64,000 nt of DNA, taken from NCBI GenBank assembly GCA_947184155.2, contig CAMXCT020001028.1, positions 1 to 64,000 of the forward strand, read 5' to 3'. Positions 45,141-53,673 of this stretch are shown here, piece after piece. Position numbers and translations under genes: made by a program. Source of the stretch: Cladocopium goreaui (Eukaryota; Sar; Dinophyceae; Suessiales; Symbiodiniaceae). The notes beneath the pieces were generated by a model, which was not told where the DNA came from, did not search any database, and saw only the letters and a program-made list of their open reading frames with translations. Position 1 is the first letter of the stretch. The number at the start of each line of letters is the position of its first letter.

Positions 45141-45530
45141 GGGGCTTGTGTGTGTGTGTGAAACCCGTTATAACATACGGATATTTTACAATTTCGTACA
45201 ACGAAGCAAGGAAGACAATATGTGGCGACAATAAGAACTGAATTTTAATTCAGACATGCAGGGGGCTGGAGTGTGAATCAGAAGTCTCCAGCCAACGAAG
45301 ACGCTTCTGATGTCACAGTGATATCAACCTGGGACGCTGGGTTGACGTACCTGCAATGTTGGTTCGAACTTTTGCACAAGCTGTTCTATTACCTTGTTTT
45401 TGAGTCCTTTGGCAAGAATCGATTGCCCGAATTTCACCGTTTGCAACCGTGCCCCATCGAAGGTGACTTAGGAAATCAGGCGACGGCAAGTTCTACTCTC
45501 ATCATCATCAAATCAACCTAAGCAGTGTGT
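45141..45530 (+). repeat. Left flanking direct repeat of the Penelope-like element
   Basis: The sequence from 45161 to 45530 is identical to 53121-53490; only the preceding TG tract differs by one unit. It begins GGGGCTTG(TG)n and ends AAGCAGTGTGT. It holds an 82-codon open stretch without ATG. It resembles the pseudo-LTRs of Penelope-like elements. Confidence 0.92.
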
Positions 45531-45618
45531 TTGGGTGAACTCACTGACTTGTGAGCACCGTCGATCTGCTTCGTGCGGGTCTAGATCTGGTCACCGGCCG
45601 CTCCGGTGGATAGTGGAA

Positions 45619-45800
45619 TGTCCAATTGGGACAATCCGGATTCGACGTGGTTGTTATGTCAATCACAGGATTACTCCACTTTAGGAGCGAATTATGACAA
45701 TTTGTCATACTTCAACGGATTAGTCCCAACGATGGACGGATTAGTCCCTTCGAAGGACCAGGATTAATCCCTATAGGGATGGATTAACCCTTCGGGGGGT
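45619..45800. promoter_or_regulatory. Array of short hairpins led by GGATTA
   Basis: Five units each consist of GGATTA followed directly by a small hairpin, at 45668, 45717, 45738, 45761 and 45781. The stems differ but pair: CTCC/GGAG, GTCC/GGAC, GTCC/GGAC, ATCCC/GGGAT and ACCC/GGGT. Two more hairpins lie nearby (45619-45633, and 45693-45709 with an 8-bp stem). The array sits between the left repeat and ORF1, so it may be a promoter, RNA packaging or translation element. Confidence 0.7.
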
Positions 45801-46081
45801 CTCACCTGTTGTCTTACCCAGGTCCGATCCTTACAGAATCACAGCTTGCAGTTCAAAAAACGTTCTGATTCTTTCACAATTCTCGCTGTTTGACATTTTT
45901 GTGACCTTTATATGTTTGCTTTTGAATGTCATGAACAATGTACCCAATATGTTGGCTCTGAAGCGACAGTTGCTGCAAGATGTCATTGTTTTAAACCAAC
46001 ATCCTTCAATGTTACAGGTGGTTGTTGTCTGCTTCAATTTTATTGTTTTTCCTTTTTTCTCTTTTGCCTTCGTTTTCATAT

Positions 46082-47755
46082 ATGGACATTATCAACATTA
46101 CCATGATACCGACCGGCGTAGTTCCGAAGTCCATGGGTCCCCCACCTCGTGATCCAATTCCTACTTGGGCCACACCAGCTAGCAGACGTACCACTGAAGA
46201 TGTCAGTTTTCATTATCGGGGATTCACTGGCGAGTTTGAATTCAGAGTACCTCGCGGAGAGGCATCACTCATGGCACAACGTGTTATTCAGAATGATCAG
46301 GCTATTCAGATGCACAGTCTACAGGTTCAGGAACATCAATGCCAATTGGGAATACTTCAAGCTCAAAATCAATTTCATCAGCTTGGGATTATCTCTCAAT
46401 TTGCCAATTTGACGCATGCAGGAAATCAAACAGGTTGGATACCTGGCTTACATTTGACCTTTCCCAATTCTTCGGGACAAATCGCGACATCAGTTACACC
46501 TGCTCTGACTGATCGGGTAACGACCTCAGAACGGCCATCGAAACGATTTCGCAGTGAAAATGTATTGGAACCTCCAAGATCGGAACGTGGTCCGGATCCC
46601 CTGGACAAGTCTGGTACGATTCCATCTCAGCTCGGCACTTTCGTACATCAGTGGGGAACTCAGAACTTCCAAAGCGATGTCGCTCCTGAAGTTTCTGCAG
46701 AGACTCAAACAAAATCAGTATGTTTCAAAATTGGACGACAACCAGAAAAGTTTATCTCTTCCAGTGTACTACAGATTATGGAATTTAAGCATCCACAATT
46801 GGAACACCTCGGACACCATTTGTGGGTGTCGCATCCACTGGCACGTTTTTCGTCCAATCAATTTGATGCAATACGACATGGAACATTGAAGGAGTTGGAT
46901 TGGTGTGGACTGTACAGCACTGTATTGCGTTTACACTCAGATTTATACCAAAATCCACATCGAATTGCTGGAGGATTTGAGATGGGCAGACTTATTGAAG
47001 AACCACGTCAACAAAAATGGATTCCAGACATGCATCATTTTTGTCGAGCCAACGGCTATCAAACCTTCGATGAAGCCAAACGAATGAGTGGTTTTTGGTA
47101 TGAATATGTCATACATGATTTGCGCACATGCTTTCCATCAGCCTTCATGAACTCACGAGCTGCTCATGTGGAGGAAGGAATCCAAATTCTGATTGCATCC
47201 TTGATGCAATATCCAGCCAACTCTATTTTGATAGAGGAATTTCAGATATTGATGTCTTCCACACAGACACCCTTGGCCATCCTAGCATCAGTGCAACCAC
47301 CATATTTTCGAAGCACTCCCAAAGTCCAATTCAATCATCGTTTCCTTTTTGGCCATAACACTCAGGCTTTAGCTCTGTGTGACATTGTTCGGGAAGGATT
47401 TATTCGTCCTTCTAGTTGTGATCCCGCTGACAAATCATGGTTGCCACCTACTTCCTTTTATTGCCGAGCAGTCGTACCTAACCATGATGATTTTCACAAA
47501 AGTGATATGGAACGTTTGGTCAAGATGTGCGGAAAGTACGGCGGCGCCCTCAGTGATCGCCCTGTATGTATTCTTGGAGAAGCATTTTCAAGGCAGGAAC
47601 ATATTCGTACACCACAGGGTGGAGTTATGGCTGACCATATGATCACTATGGTAGCTGACTCAGCACATGGAGCGGACCAACGGTGGGCTTTCCGATCCCA
47701 TCTTTCGAAGATCAAGTACGTCGCGGTGATCCTACATGAGAGCAAATTAAAATGA
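46082..47755 (+). CDS. ORF1 of the Penelope-like element, unknown function
   Basis: It encodes 557 residues from the first ATG, which follows a long pyrimidine tract. Residues 1-230 are Gln/Ser/Pro-rich and probably disordered, with a Gln-rich helical stretch near residues 65-110. From about 240 the protein looks globular, rich in Trp, His and Phe. The C-terminal part has FGHNTQALALCDIVREGFIRP near residue 425, which faintly recalls the HGT...IxxxGFxxS start of ADP-ribosyltransferase-like folds. This is a single-motif inference. No zinc knuckle or RNA-binding signature is visible. Because both direct repeats are identical and the frame is intact, the protein is probably made. The position upstream of the RT suggests a gag-like partner, but this is not shown. 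Confidence 0.65.
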   Translation: MDIINITMIPTGVVPKSMGPPPRDPIPTWATPASRRTTEDVSFHYRGFTGEFEFRVPRGEASLMAQRVIQNDQAIQMHSLQVQEHQCQLGILQAQNQFHQLGIISQFANLTHAGNQTGWIPGLHLTFPNSSGQIATSVTPALTDRVTTSERPSKRFRSENVLEPPRSERGPDPLDKSGTIPSQLGTFVHQWGTQNFQSDVAPEVSAETQTKSVCFKIGRQPEKFISSSVLQIMEFKHPQLEHLGHHLWVSHPLARFSSNQFDAIRHGTLKELDWCGLYSTVLRLHSDLYQNPHRIAGGFEMGRLIEEPRQQKWIPDMHHFCRANGYQTFDEAKRMSGFWYEYVIHDLRTCFPSAFMNSRAAHVEEGIQILIASLMQYPANSILIEEFQILMSSTQTPLAILASVQPPYFRSTPKVQFNHRFLFGHNTQALALCDIVREGFIRPSSCDPADKSWLPPTSFYCRAVVPNHDDFHKSDMERLVKMCGKYGGALSDRPVCILGEAFSRQEHIRTPQGGVMADHMITMVADSAHGADQRWAFRSHLSKIKYVAVILHESKLK

Positions 47756-48369
47756 TTAATCCATGGAGTATACATCTCCAGAAATCATGTCTTGGAGTCT
47801 TTATTTGGAGTATAAAAACAGTGCTGACTCAGATTTTTCGATTGTTAGCTTCGCGTGTGTGCATCGTTTTTCTGCCGTGTTCTTGTCCCCTTTTCTTTTT
47901 GCTTGTCCCCCTTTTCCTTTTGCTTGCCTCCTTCTTCCTTTTTCCTTGCTTCTTCTGCATGCTACCTTCCCGCGGTGTCCTTCTCTGTGTTGCTTCTAAG
48001 TAATTTGTGCTCCGCAGCGTATTTATATAGGAGCTATGTTGCGTCAAAATTGCATCAATCGCCGACATATTTTCAGGAACGTTATGCTGATGAAGAATCT
48101 ATGCGATCAGTTTTACATCACCGGTGTCTGTTCTGTTCGATGCATGTGGAACTTCATACTTTAGATTTTTCACAATGTGAATTTGACAATGAGAATTGAC
48201 CTTGACCTTGTACAGTTCTACTGAGTTAACAGCATGTCAGTCCATTAAGTCACTGTGTCAGTGGCACTCATTTTCACACAAAGTTCTTCTGCGATTTTGT
48301 CTTTGACACTTCAGCAGGTTCAAGACATCAACTTATCGACTTTCCTACTCTTCCCCTCCTCATATAGAC
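47756..48369 (+). other. Spacer between ORF1 and ORF2 with long pyrimidine tract
   Basis: A C/T-rich run (about 47860-47995) ends near TCTAAG and CCGCAG, a good 3' splice-site context. A short open stretch follows to 48199 (RCLFCSMHVELH near its end). A second pyrimidine-rich run ends in CACTTCAGCAG at about 48320, just before ORF2. These tracts could serve as splice acceptors for separate ORF mRNAs. Confidence 0.45.
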
Positions 48370-49446
48370 ATGGGACGGAATTCTCGATCTCGATCGACCA
48401 GACGAACACACCGAGAAACAGGAAGACGTAGATCATCTCGCCAGAGCCCCAGAGAACGATCTCCTCGTCGGAAGAATCGGGACGATTCACGTCATCGTTC
48501 TGAGCTCAAAAGATCGCAGACGGACCGACTTGAGATCCCGTCATCATGGAACAGCAGTGATACTCATTGGGACACAAAAACAGAATATGGACTAAATCTT
48601 CCCAAGAGGGTTGAATCTACTCAATTTAGTCGTCGACAGAACCTTGCAGGACAAGAAATATCCCAAATTAAGCTTATCGATGTTGTTCAAAGTGGAATCA
48701 GCAATTGGGGCCTTCGCCTCGTGGCCAACGGTAGATTTGTTTCATGCGAATTCTTTCGCAATCGACTGGAAGCTACTTTTGCCACTACACTTTTTCGAGA
48801 AATGTCAAAGCAGAAGGACACCTTGGACTTCCATCGACTGTTGGGAGCTTTCACACCACAGGGTCAAGATCCGCAAGAATGGGACACGAAGTTGACAAGT
48901 ATCAAGGGATTGGTCCAGTCAACATTAGATCATTTTCGCACTCTCTGTCCTCAAGATTCACAGCAAGCCATACTAGAAGAACTAGAGAAACTCAAGGCTG
49001 AGAATGCTGCATTGAAAGCATCCCAAGCTCCAGATAGTGGTAATCCACCATCCCAACAGACGCAGCGGCCCCCAACAGGCCAACCCCAAATCAATGCGTT
49101 TTTCCCCAACAGTAGTACACCAGGAGGCCCATCCAGTCCTGCAGACCCTTTGATGTCCTATCGTCGCAAAGACGCCCAAGCCTTCTATGCAATCCAGGCA
49201 CCTCAAACAGGAACTGAGGCAAAAGTCCGTGATTGGGTGAAGAAGAACGTTCCCAAGGAACGTCAGGGAGAATTGAACAAGTGTGTTGAAACTCTTCAAA
49301 ACCATTTGAAACAATTCGATCAGGCGAATCAACCCAACCTGGAACCAATTTTAAGCGATTGGGGCCTCTCCTCTTCCTTTTTGTCGAAATGCAATGTTGA
49401 TGCTCACATCAGATTGTTGGCAGCAGTTCAGCTGCTGCGAAACTGA
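48370..49446 (+). CDS. ORF2 of the Penelope-like element, Arg/Ser-rich protein
   Basis: It has 358 residues from ATG. Residues 1-55 are an Arg/Ser-rich tail (RSRSTRRTHRETGRRRSSRQ), typical of RNA-binding or nuclear speckle-type proteins. A central part with DVVQSGISNWGLRLVANGRF may be globular. Residues 196-215 form a Leu/Glu/Lys coiled-coil (AILEELEKLKAENAALKA). A Pro/Gln linker and a helical C-terminal region follow, where WVKKNVPKERQGELNKCV lies. The ORF ends with a single TGA, and the frame continues open into the GIY-YIG/RT protein. A nucleocapsid-like or chaperone role is inference. No homologue is recognised. Confidence 0.7.
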   Translation: MGRNSRSRSTRRTHRETGRRRSSRQSPRERSPRRKNRDDSRHRSELKRSQTDRLEIPSSWNSSDTHWDTKTEYGLNLPKRVESTQFSRRQNLAGQEISQIKLIDVVQSGISNWGLRLVANGRFVSCEFFRNRLEATFATTLFREMSKQKDTLDFHRLLGAFTPQGQDPQEWDTKLTSIKGLVQSTLDHFRTLCPQDSQQAILEELEKLKAENAALKASQAPDSGNPPSQQTQRPPTGQPQINAFFPNSSTPGGPSSPADPLMSYRRKDAQAFYAIQAPQTGTEAKVRDWVKKNVPKERQGELNKCVETLQNHLKQFDQANQPNLEPILSDWGLSSSFLSKCNVDAHIRLLAAVQLLRN

Positions 49447-52251
49447 CAATTTGAATTTGCTACAGATCAAGTAAGCCCACCTACTAACGGTGGCTTGATA
49501 AAACCTTTTGACCAAGCACACACCCGAAAGGCACGACGTAAGATCGCACAATTTCGGGAGATTGCTCAATCCTTCATCTTTTTTGTTGCATGTCTTTTGC
49601 AATATACTCCACAACTGACTTGGCGACTTCAACGGATGTTGTTATGGTCTCTTAGTCAATGGACAGTTTTTGGAGTATGTTTGAATTCATGGACAAACAA
49701 GCGACGACGACTGATGACTATCCTTCAACATGCACGACTTCCGTTTAAATTCTCATGGACATGGTGGACACAAACATCAGTTATTTACATGCGTTTGGAT
49801 CTCTGGGATGCTGATTTTTACATTGGAGCCACAGAACATTCTGTTTTTGACCGAGAACAGAGCCGTATGCGGAAATTTCGTCAACTTGGTAACCAACAAC
49901 TTGCGTATTTCGAGCCTGCCCTAAAAGTTTGGTTCCACCTGAACAATTTCTACAGGTTTGGCTGTTTTCCTTTACAACAGCAAAACCTTGACAAATTGTA
50001 TGCCATGGAAACGGCATTTCAGACGACGTACCGGCCTAAATACAATTGGCCATGGATCAAGCCTTTCTTACAGAAGTTCCATATTGGGAAGCAGCGGTTC
50101 GGGCCCTCAGTCTCCAAACCCTTTCTTGAAAAGACTCGAAAGTTTTGTCGTCGATATTTGAAGCGAACGGCTACAAATCAGCGGTGCGTTTTGGGCCTCA
50201 GATTTCATTCTGCGGATCGAATCTACACATTACTCACTCGTTTAGGCTCTGACACCATCGAAAAGTTTCATGTTTCCAAATTACTGCGTTCATCACAAAC
50301 AGACATACAATATCTTTTCTTGCTTTGGAGACTTTCCCATCAATTGGGAGAACCTTTTCGTACACGCTGTCAATCACAACTTCGTTTGATCCTCAGATTT
50401 AAGGGAACGGAATCTCCGCCACCCAATGTGCCTATGCGACTTCAAGTTCTATCTGACGACATGAACGATGCGATAAAACAGTGGCTTCTGAATTTCACTT
50501 TTCATCATTCCATCAATTTCCCTCCGTTTCACAAAGTACGGGCACCATTTGTGCGCATCAAGAATCGGACGTTGGGACAAACATTTTTCAATTTTCGAAA
50601 AGTGTTGAAATGGTGGACACCTGAACAGCAACCTTTGTGTACATGCCACCTCTTTCCTTTGCATATTCGACAACGTGAACGAAAAACCGAACATATTTCT
50701 GTTTTTGCACAAGAATGCTTTCCTGATGAAGCATTTCTCCATCAACATATGGCTGAAGAGATTTCACCATCATGGAGACACTTCTTTCACCATAACACGT
50801 ATCAATTCGAACAGTGGCTGCATCGATGGAAGCTATCACATTCACTGATCCAATATTGGCAAGCTTTCATCCTGACACAGTGGAAGATCTATAAACAGAA
50901 TTCTCTCGGACAGACCCAGAAACAGATTCAGCGACTTCAACATCGCTTACGTTCTTTTGTAGTCTCGCCCTCAGATCATTTTCCGCATTCTTTGACATTA
51001 CACTGTCCTGCTCAGTGGCAATATTTGATGAACCGAACGTTCCTGGATACTTCGGTATTTCTTCGCTGCCAAGCGTATCCTATTCCGTTATTGAAGCACA
51101 TTCAACAAAATATCCCTGACTGGATTATGCAACACTACAAATGGGGCTTCAAATTTGGATCCACTCTCAGCACCGCATACATTCTCCCAAAACCATCCAG
51201 GTTATTTCAAAAAGCAAGACCAATTGTGGATTATTCTCGAGCATGGTGTCGACCAATTGGAAGTGCACTAGCAACAGCGTTATATGAAATTTTGCAAGTT
51301 GTATATTCTGATCTCCTATCTGTTACGGATATCAAGTCGGTGCTACATGCAATTGCCAAGTTGTTTTCCCACCAAGACTACGCTTATGGTGAACTCACTG
51401 TGGAACAAGAAGACACTGCTGGGTTTTACAATCAAGTTGATCATTCTCGTATGTTACAGGCTGTTCAATTTGCTGTGTGTCGGTTTTGTGAACTTCAAGG
51501 ACAAACATTTGACTCTTTTCTCAACATTCATCAAGAGACTACGGAACGCACTTTACGAATTGTTCGTGGATTTTGGCGGTCACATAGCCACAAATACCGA
51601 CCAATTTGTCTTGCCCATATACAACCGCTCAGCCAATACCTTTTGAATCATAGTTATTTCAGTATTGGAGGCACAGTATTCCAACAGCGTCGTGGTGCAA
51701 GTATGGGTTCCCAATGGGCACCCATTTTCTGTTCAGCAGTTGCATTACTCAGAGAATGGATTTTTCATTCCTATTTTCAGGTCTTTCGCACAAACATGAA
51801 TTTTCATCATCGGTATGTCGACAACCGCTTGATTCTAGCAACAGACATCGATCGCGCCAGTCTGGACTTTGACCTATTTTGGAGACTGGATTTCTATACA
51901 AATCCCATCCTTTTGGAACCAGTACCTGGTGATGAAGCCCTGGGATACAAAATTGATTGCCTACAACATACCATTACTTTGCAGTTACCATGGAACAAAC
52001 CCTTGAGACACAGCTCTGGCTGTGGTGTCTCACGTACCGCCCTCAGTGGTCTTATTGCTCGTATTCGACTCATTCTCACGGGCGTGTATCCACAACATCT
52101 TCATCTACCTCAAATTCAAGATCTCATTGGACTGATATCAACTCGAGACTCTGCTCTTGTGACCACAGATTCCGCACGCAAGACCATAATGACTGTTATC
52201 CACCAAGTCCATCCACATTTACAAGCGCGTGATGTTTTCAGATTCGCTTAA
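49447..52251 (+). CDS. ORF3: GIY-YIG endonuclease and Penelope-type reverse transcriptase
   Basis: This is 934 codons in frame with ORF2, with no other stop after its TGA. The first in-frame ATG is at 49636, upstream of the nuclease. The GIY-YIG domain starts near 49785 (YMRLDLWDADFYIGAT); a downstream Arg, the Glu of KLYAMETAF and the closing YNWPWI fit the family. A long linker carries a CTCH motif. RT motifs are RPIVDYSRAW (about 51221), EDTAGFYNQVD with the catalytic Asp (about 51409), RRGASMGSQWAP (about 51690) and RYVDNRLI (51811). The last is the YxDD box with Asn in place of the second Asp. The DTAGFYNQV form matches the D..xLFTNIP pattern of Penelope RTs. Expected role: nicking target DNA and priming reverse transcription there. 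Confidence 0.87.
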   Translation, partial: QFEFATDQVSPPTNGGLIKPFDQAHTRKARRKIAQFREIAQSFIFFVACLLQYTPQLTWRLQRMLLWSLSQWTVFGVCLNSWTNKRRRLMTILQHARLPFKFSWTWWTQTSVIYMRLDLWDADFYIGATEHSVFDREQSRMRKFRQLGNQQLAYFEPALKVWFHLNNFYRFGCFPLQQQNLDKLYAMETAFQTTYRPKYNWPWIKPFLQKFHIGKQRFGPSVSKPFLEKTRKFCRRYLKRTATNQRCVLGLRFHSADRIYTLLTRLGSDTIEKFHVSKLLRSSQTDIQYLFLLWRLSHQLGEPFRTRCQSQLRLILRFKGTESPPPNVPMRLQVLSDDMNDAIKQWLLNFTFHHSINFPPFHKVRAPFVRIKNRTLGQTFFNFRKVLKWWTPEQQPLCTCHLFPLHIRQRERKTEHISVFAQECFPDEAFLHQHMAEEISPSWRHFFHHNTYQFEQWLHRWKLSHSLIQYWQAFILTQWKIYKQNSLGQTQKQIQRLQHRLRSFVVSPSDHFPHSLTLHCPAQWQYLMNRTFLDTSVFLRCQAYPIPLLKHIQQNIPDWIMQHYKWGFKFGSTLSTAYILPKPSRLFQKARPIVDYSRAWCRPIGSALATALYEILQVVYSDLLSVTDIKSVLHAIAKLFSHQDYAYGELTVEQEDTAGFYNQVDHSRMLQAVQFAVCRFCELQGQTFDSFLNIHQETTERTLRIVRGFWRSHSHKYRPICLAHIQPLSQYLLNHSYFSIGGTVFQQRRGASMGSQWAPIFCSAVALLREWIFHSYFQVFRTNMNFHHRYVDNRLILATDIDRASLDFDLFWRLDFYTNPILLEPVPGDEALGYKIDCLQHTITLQLPWNKPLRHSSGCGVSRTALSGLIARIRLILTGVYPQHLHLPQIQDLIGLISTRDSALVTTDSARKTIMTVIHQVHPHLQARDVFRFA

Positions 52252-53102
52252 CAAAAAGGAGTGAACAGCTTACTCAATCATTCTTAACTTGTCGCACTCT
52301 GTTGTTTTTTGCCAAATAGAGATACGCATGAGAATGTGATTTGTGTGTAGTAACTTATTCATGGCTGCATCAGTTCAAACCTTTCAATGTTGGGTTCAAG
52401 TCTGTCGCCATTTACAGACCATCGGATTTACCTCTACTCTACACTGGTTCTACTAACATGAATTGATCTCTTTTGCCCTTGTCCACAACAGCTGTCACAA
52501 TTTCTCCATGTTAGACGTCGATTGTATAGTGCTCTGAGTGGTGTCGGGACCTCAGTTACCCCCAATCATGCTTTAGGTTTCAGAGTTCTAAATGCCTCAA
52601 GATTTTTGACACAGAAGATTTTTCGACAAAAAAATTCGACATAATCACCTGACCAGAGTTATCAGCCCGGACCTCGGACGCTTTCGTTCACTGAATTGAA
52701 TCCACCACGATCAATGGTCGGCGGCCTAGTCTTATGAAATACCGAAATCCAGACAGCGTGTTCACTCCTCTGTTAGTGTCTCGTAACATTTCAGGACAGC
52801 GATTCTGTTATTTGAGTGACAATGTGCGTCTGTCATTTTAACTAATTAATTTCTTTATAAGAGTATTCGACATAACAACCTGACGAGAGTTATCAGCCCG
52901 GACCTCACATGCTTTCGCTCACTGAACTGAATTCACCACAAACAATGGTTGGCGGCTTAGTCTCATGAAGTACCGCATTTCACACAGAGTTTTCGCTCCT
53001 CCATTAGTGTTTTTGTGAAGTTTCAGGACTGCCATTCTGTCACTTGAGCGACAGTGTGAGCTTGCCATTTCAACTACTCATGTAATTTCGTCATCGCCCT
53101 AC
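52252..53102 (+). repeat. 3' region of the Penelope-like element with 231-bp tandem duplication
   Basis: Two diverged copies, 52635-52865 and 52866-53096, begin TTCGACATAA and share blocks such as GAGTTATCAGCCCGGACCTC. No ORF is present. It lies between the RT stop and the right direct repeat. Confidence 0.8.
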
Positions 53103-53490
53103 GGGGCTTGTGTGTGTGTGAAACCCGTTATAACATACGGATATTTTACAATTTCGTACAACGAAGCAAGGAAGACAATATGTGGCGACAATAAGAACTG
53201 AATTTTAATTCAGACATGCAGGGGGCTGGAGTGTGAATCAGAAGTCTCCAGCCAACGAAGACGCTTCTGATGTCACAGTGATATCAACCTGGGACGCTGG
53301 GTTGACGTACCTGCAATGTTGGTTCGAACTTTTGCACAAGCTGTTCTATTACCTTGTTTTTGAGTCCTTTGGCAAGAATCGATTGCCCGAATTTCACCGT
53401 TTGCAACCGTGCCCCATCGAAGGTGACTTAGGAAATCAGGCGACGGCAAGTTCTACTCTCATCATCATCAAATCAACCTAAGCAGTGTGT
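53103..53490 (+). repeat. Right flanking direct repeat of the Penelope-like element
   Basis: This is the second copy of the 388-390-bp repeat. It ends AAGCAGTGTGTGT and runs directly into a TATG-type microsatellite. Confidence 0.92.
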
Positions 53491-53642
53491 GTTTAATTTC
53501 ATGTATGCATGTAAATGTGTATGTATATGTATGTATATGTATGTATGTGTATATATATATGCATTTATCTGCCTATCTAAATATTATATATATATGTGTA
53601 CATGTATGCATATGTATATGTATATTTATATATGTGTATGCC

Positions 53643-53673
<31 letters not shown>

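Larger units (their letters stand above)
43239..45147 (-). mobile_element. LINE-type retrotransposon, element 3 (internally deleted, about 1.9 kb)
   Basis: It has the 5' leader, the conserved start, the basic block, the PYLRWD-like block, a truncated USP and a 3' UTR homologous to element 2 (shared TTTYGACGTCCG and GTTGTTAG words). The endonuclease, RT, fingers and USP His box are missing. The 5' end AAGCCCCTGTGCGG matches AAGCTCCTGAGCGG of element 2. It is a non-autonomous derivative that presumably used the enzymes of a full-length relative. Confidence 0.8.
45141..53490 (+). mobile_element. Penelope-like retroelement with N-terminal GIY-YIG and three ORFs
   Basis: An 8.35-kb plus-strand unit between identical direct repeats (offset 7960 bp). 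Contents: a hairpin array, ORF1 (46082-47755), ORF2 (48370-49446), ORF3 (GIY-YIG plus RT) in frame with ORF2 after one TGA, then a diverged 231-bp tandem duplication. The RT has Penelope-type motifs and there is no protease, integrase or RNase H. An N-terminal GIY-YIG is known from the Naiad/Chlamys group of Penelope-like elements, whereas classical members carry it C-terminally. The additional ORFs are not something I recognise from that group. Identical repeats and intact frames imply recent insertion. Confidence 0.85.

Noticed and set aside
45273-45521. 82-codon gene inside the direct repeat
   Set aside because: It begins with GTG, has no ATG and no recognisable domain. Its identity in both copies is explained by repeat identity.
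45141-53490. Hammerhead ribozyme in the Penelope-like repeats
   Set aside because: Penelope repeats often hold one, so I looked for CTGANGA with a paired GAAA. The repeats lack the core. One CTGACGA at 52880 has no suitable GAAA and is CTGACCA in the sister copy.
45141-53490. LTR retrotransposon
   Set aside because: The direct repeats look like LTRs, but there is no protease, RNase H or integrase, and the RT and GIY-YIG motifs are Penelope-type.
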